A DNA stretch of 64,000 nt from contig NZ_JAGQDG010000007.1 of the NCBI RefSeq assembly GCF_018069865.1, positions 1 through 64,000 of the forward strand, read 5' to 3'. Under the pieces are notes generated by a model. That model had not been told where the DNA came from. It did no database searches and saw nothing but the letters and a program-made list of their open reading frames with translations. The DNA is from Ideonella paludis. GTDB taxonomy: Bacteria > Pseudomonadota > Gammaproteobacteria > Burkholderiales > Burkholderiaceae_C. Of the stretch, positions 62,595 to 64,000 are shown piece after piece (within the stretch, counting starts at the first letter, position 1; each line of letters starts with the position of its first letter). The translations under genes and the position numbers were made by a program.

Positions 62595-63781
62595 GCCTGA
62601 TGCTGCAGCCACGCCGCCTGCCGCGGCCCGCGCCCGCGCGGGTGTTGGCCCTGGGCGCTTACCTGAAGAACAGCGCCTGCTTGGTGCAGGGCGAGGCGCT
62701 GTGGTGCTCGCCCGTGCATGGTGACTTGGGCGAGCCTGCGGCCTGCGAGGCACTCTGGGCCTCTGCCCAAGCCCTGCGGCAAGCGGCCGATGGCCCCATT
62801 GAGGCGGTGGCTCACGACCTGCACCCTGATTTCGAATCGACCCGCCTGGCCCAGGCCTTGGCCGCAGAGTGGGGCGTGCCCGCGATCGCTGTGCAGCACC
62901 ATCAAGCCCACATCGCGGCGGTGCAAGCCGAGCATGGCTTGCGTGGCCCGCTGCTGGGCTTGGCCCTGGACGGTGTGGGCCTGGGCGATGACGGCACGGC
63001 TTGGGGAGGGGAACTCTTGCTGCTGCAAGACGGCGGCGCGGCTTGGCAACGCCTTGGCCATCTGCCCACACTCGCATTGCCCGGTGGCGATGTGGCTGCG
63101 CGTGAGCCTTGGCGCATGGCTGCGGCCGCGATGCAAGCCTCTGGCCGAAGCGCAGACATCATCTCGCTGCTGGCGCCTGCGGTGGGTGAGCCCGCTGTGC
63201 GGCTGCTGAGCCAGATGTTGGCACGCGGCCTGAACTGCCCGCCCACCACCGCGGCGGGCCGCTGGTTTGACGCGGCGGCGGGCCTGCTGGGCCTGAGCGT
63301 GCGCCAAAGCCAAGAGGCCGAGGCCGCCATGGCTTTGGAGGCGTTGGCCACGGCGTGGCGCGCGCAACATCCTGAAGCGCTGTGGCCCGATCTGCCAATG
63401 GCGAACGGCATGCCCGATTTGCGAGCCCTGGTGCCGATGTTGACCCAGGCCCGGCAGGCCGCGCAGACTGAGGCAAAGGCTGAAGCTGCCGCACACTTTC
63501 ATAGTGCCTTGGCCCAGGGCTTGGCCCGGGCCGCCCTCGCTGCGGCGCGGCAGACGGGGGCCACGCAACTGGCCCTGGCCGGGGGCTGCTTTTTCAATCG
63601 CCTGCTGTGTGCGGAGCTGCACACGGCTTTGGCGGGCCAGGGCTTGAAGGTATGGCAGCCCCAACAGTTTTCTTGCGGCGACGCTGGGCTGGCGCTGGGC
63701 CAAGCCTGGGCGGCCGCCCATGCGCTTCACCGGCCAGCCCCGGCTGCACCGCCTCCTTCTTTGCTTGAATTGGAAGTCTGA
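62591..63781 (+). CDS. hypF: Short HypF (C-terminal Kae1-like domain only)
   Basis: 396 residues, GTG start at 62591 overlapping the hypB stop. Full HypF has ~750 residues; here the acylphosphatase, zinc-finger and YrdC-like parts are missing. What remains is the Kae1/carbamoyltransferase domain: [11 protein letters not shown] (metal histidines), [28 protein letters not shown] and [11 protein letters not shown]. It resembles the short HypF1 of Ralstonia eutropha, so it may be functional. A full-length HypF elsewhere is possible. Confidence 0.9.
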   Translation: MSLMLQPRRLPRPAPARVLALGAYLKNSACLVQGEALWCSPVHGDLGEPAACEALWASAQALRQAADGPIEAVAHDLHPDFESTRLAQALAAEWGVPAIAVQHHQAHIAAVQAEHGLRGPLLGLALDGVGLGDDGTAWGGELLLLQDGGAAWQRLGHLPTLALPGGDVAAREPWRMAAAAMQASGRSADIISLLAPAVGEPAVRLLSQMLARGLNCPPTTAAGRWFDAAAGLLGLSVRQSQEAEAAMALEALATAWRAQHPEALWPDLPMANGMPDLRALVPMLTQARQAAQTEAKAEAAAHFHSALAQGLARAALAAARQTGATQLALAGGCFFNRLLCAELHTALAGQGLKVWQPQQFSCGDAGLALGQAWAAAHALHRPAPAAPPPSLLELEV

Positions 63782-63784
63782 CCC

Positions 63785-64000
63785 ATGTGTCTTGCTCTGC
63801 CCGCACGCATCGTCGCCTTGAGCGATGCCGATCACGCTGTTGTGGACCTGGGCGGCGTGCGCAAGTCCATCAACATCGCCCTGACCCCCGGCGTGGCGGT
63901 GGACGACTACGTCATCGTCCATGTGGGCCATGCCATTGGCCAGATTGACGCTGAAGAGGCGGCTCGCACCTTGGCCCTGTTTGCGCAACTCTCGGCGGTG
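63785..64000 (+). CDS. hypC: HypC chaperone, 5' part (runs off the window)
   Basis: 72 codons are visible. MCLALPARIV and the beta-barrel VVDLGGVRKSINIAL, then DYVIVHVGHAIGQIDAEEA, the conserved HypC core. Nearly complete; the end is outside. hypD would be expected next. Confidence 0.95.
   Translation, partial: MCLALPARIVALSDADHAVVDLGGVRKSINIALTPGVAVDDYVIVHVGHAIGQIDAEEAARTLALFAQLSAV

Overview
The window is about 65% GC bacterial chromosome. Protein families and gene order point to a betaproteobacterium of the order Burkholderiales, most like the Leptothrix/Rubrivivax/Roseateles group. The evidence is the hoxKGZMLOQRTV-hypABFC hydrogenase order, the short HypF, AlgZ/AlgR next to argH and hem genes, and tandem MshQ-like proteins. 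The genus is inference only. No insertion sequence, prophage or CRISPR array was seen.

Region 1 (1-24739) is an MSHA-type (mannose-sensitive haemagglutinin-like) type IV pilus locus. It holds the C-terminal end of one MshQ-like DUF6701 protein, an oppositely oriented membrane GGDEF-EAL protein, and two giant (2574 and about 2605 residue) MshQ-like secreted proteins. The giants share a repeated beta-helix-like N-terminal half and a DUF6701 C-terminal half but carry different central modules (PA14 in one, LamG in the other). A minus-strand two-gene unit follows, whose products look like eroded D-amino-acid enzymes: a DadA-like flavoprotein and a DsdA-like protein that has lost its PLP lysine. 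Four coupled prepilin-type genes (mshC/D/O/P-like) close the locus. A lone MshA-like pilin lies apart at 29032-29550.

Region 2 (24740-36630) is mostly housekeeping and accessory: dcd, a small conserved protein, a YpfJ-like metallopeptidase, a DUF1801 protein, a palindromic repeat cluster between convergent genes, an FMN-dependent lactate dehydrogenase, a hemerythrin/LysR pair, a YbaN-like protein, dinB, and a DUF5666 lipoprotein - DUF6502 - DUF5666 lipoprotein cassette.

Region 3 (36639-51746) contains argH, an AlgZ/AlgR-type two-component system translationally coupled to two tandem paralogous membrane-anchored proteins, a DSD1-type amino acid deaminase, ppc, the hemC-hemD-hemX-hemY operon, tRNA-Arg(ACG) and a small conserved protein. 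The argH-algZ-algR-hemCD order known from pseudomonads is recognisable but expanded.

Region 4 (51747-64000) is a complete operon for an oxygen-tolerant membrane-bound [NiFe] hydrogenase (group 1d type). It is preceded by a good sigma-54 promoter and an upstream palindrome. The small subunit has all six cysteines of the proximal [4Fe-3S] cluster. The operon continues with the large subunit, HupE, cytochrome b, an unexpected HigA-like protein, maturation protease, chaperones, rubredoxin, HypA, HypB, a short HypF and the start of HypC, and runs off the window.
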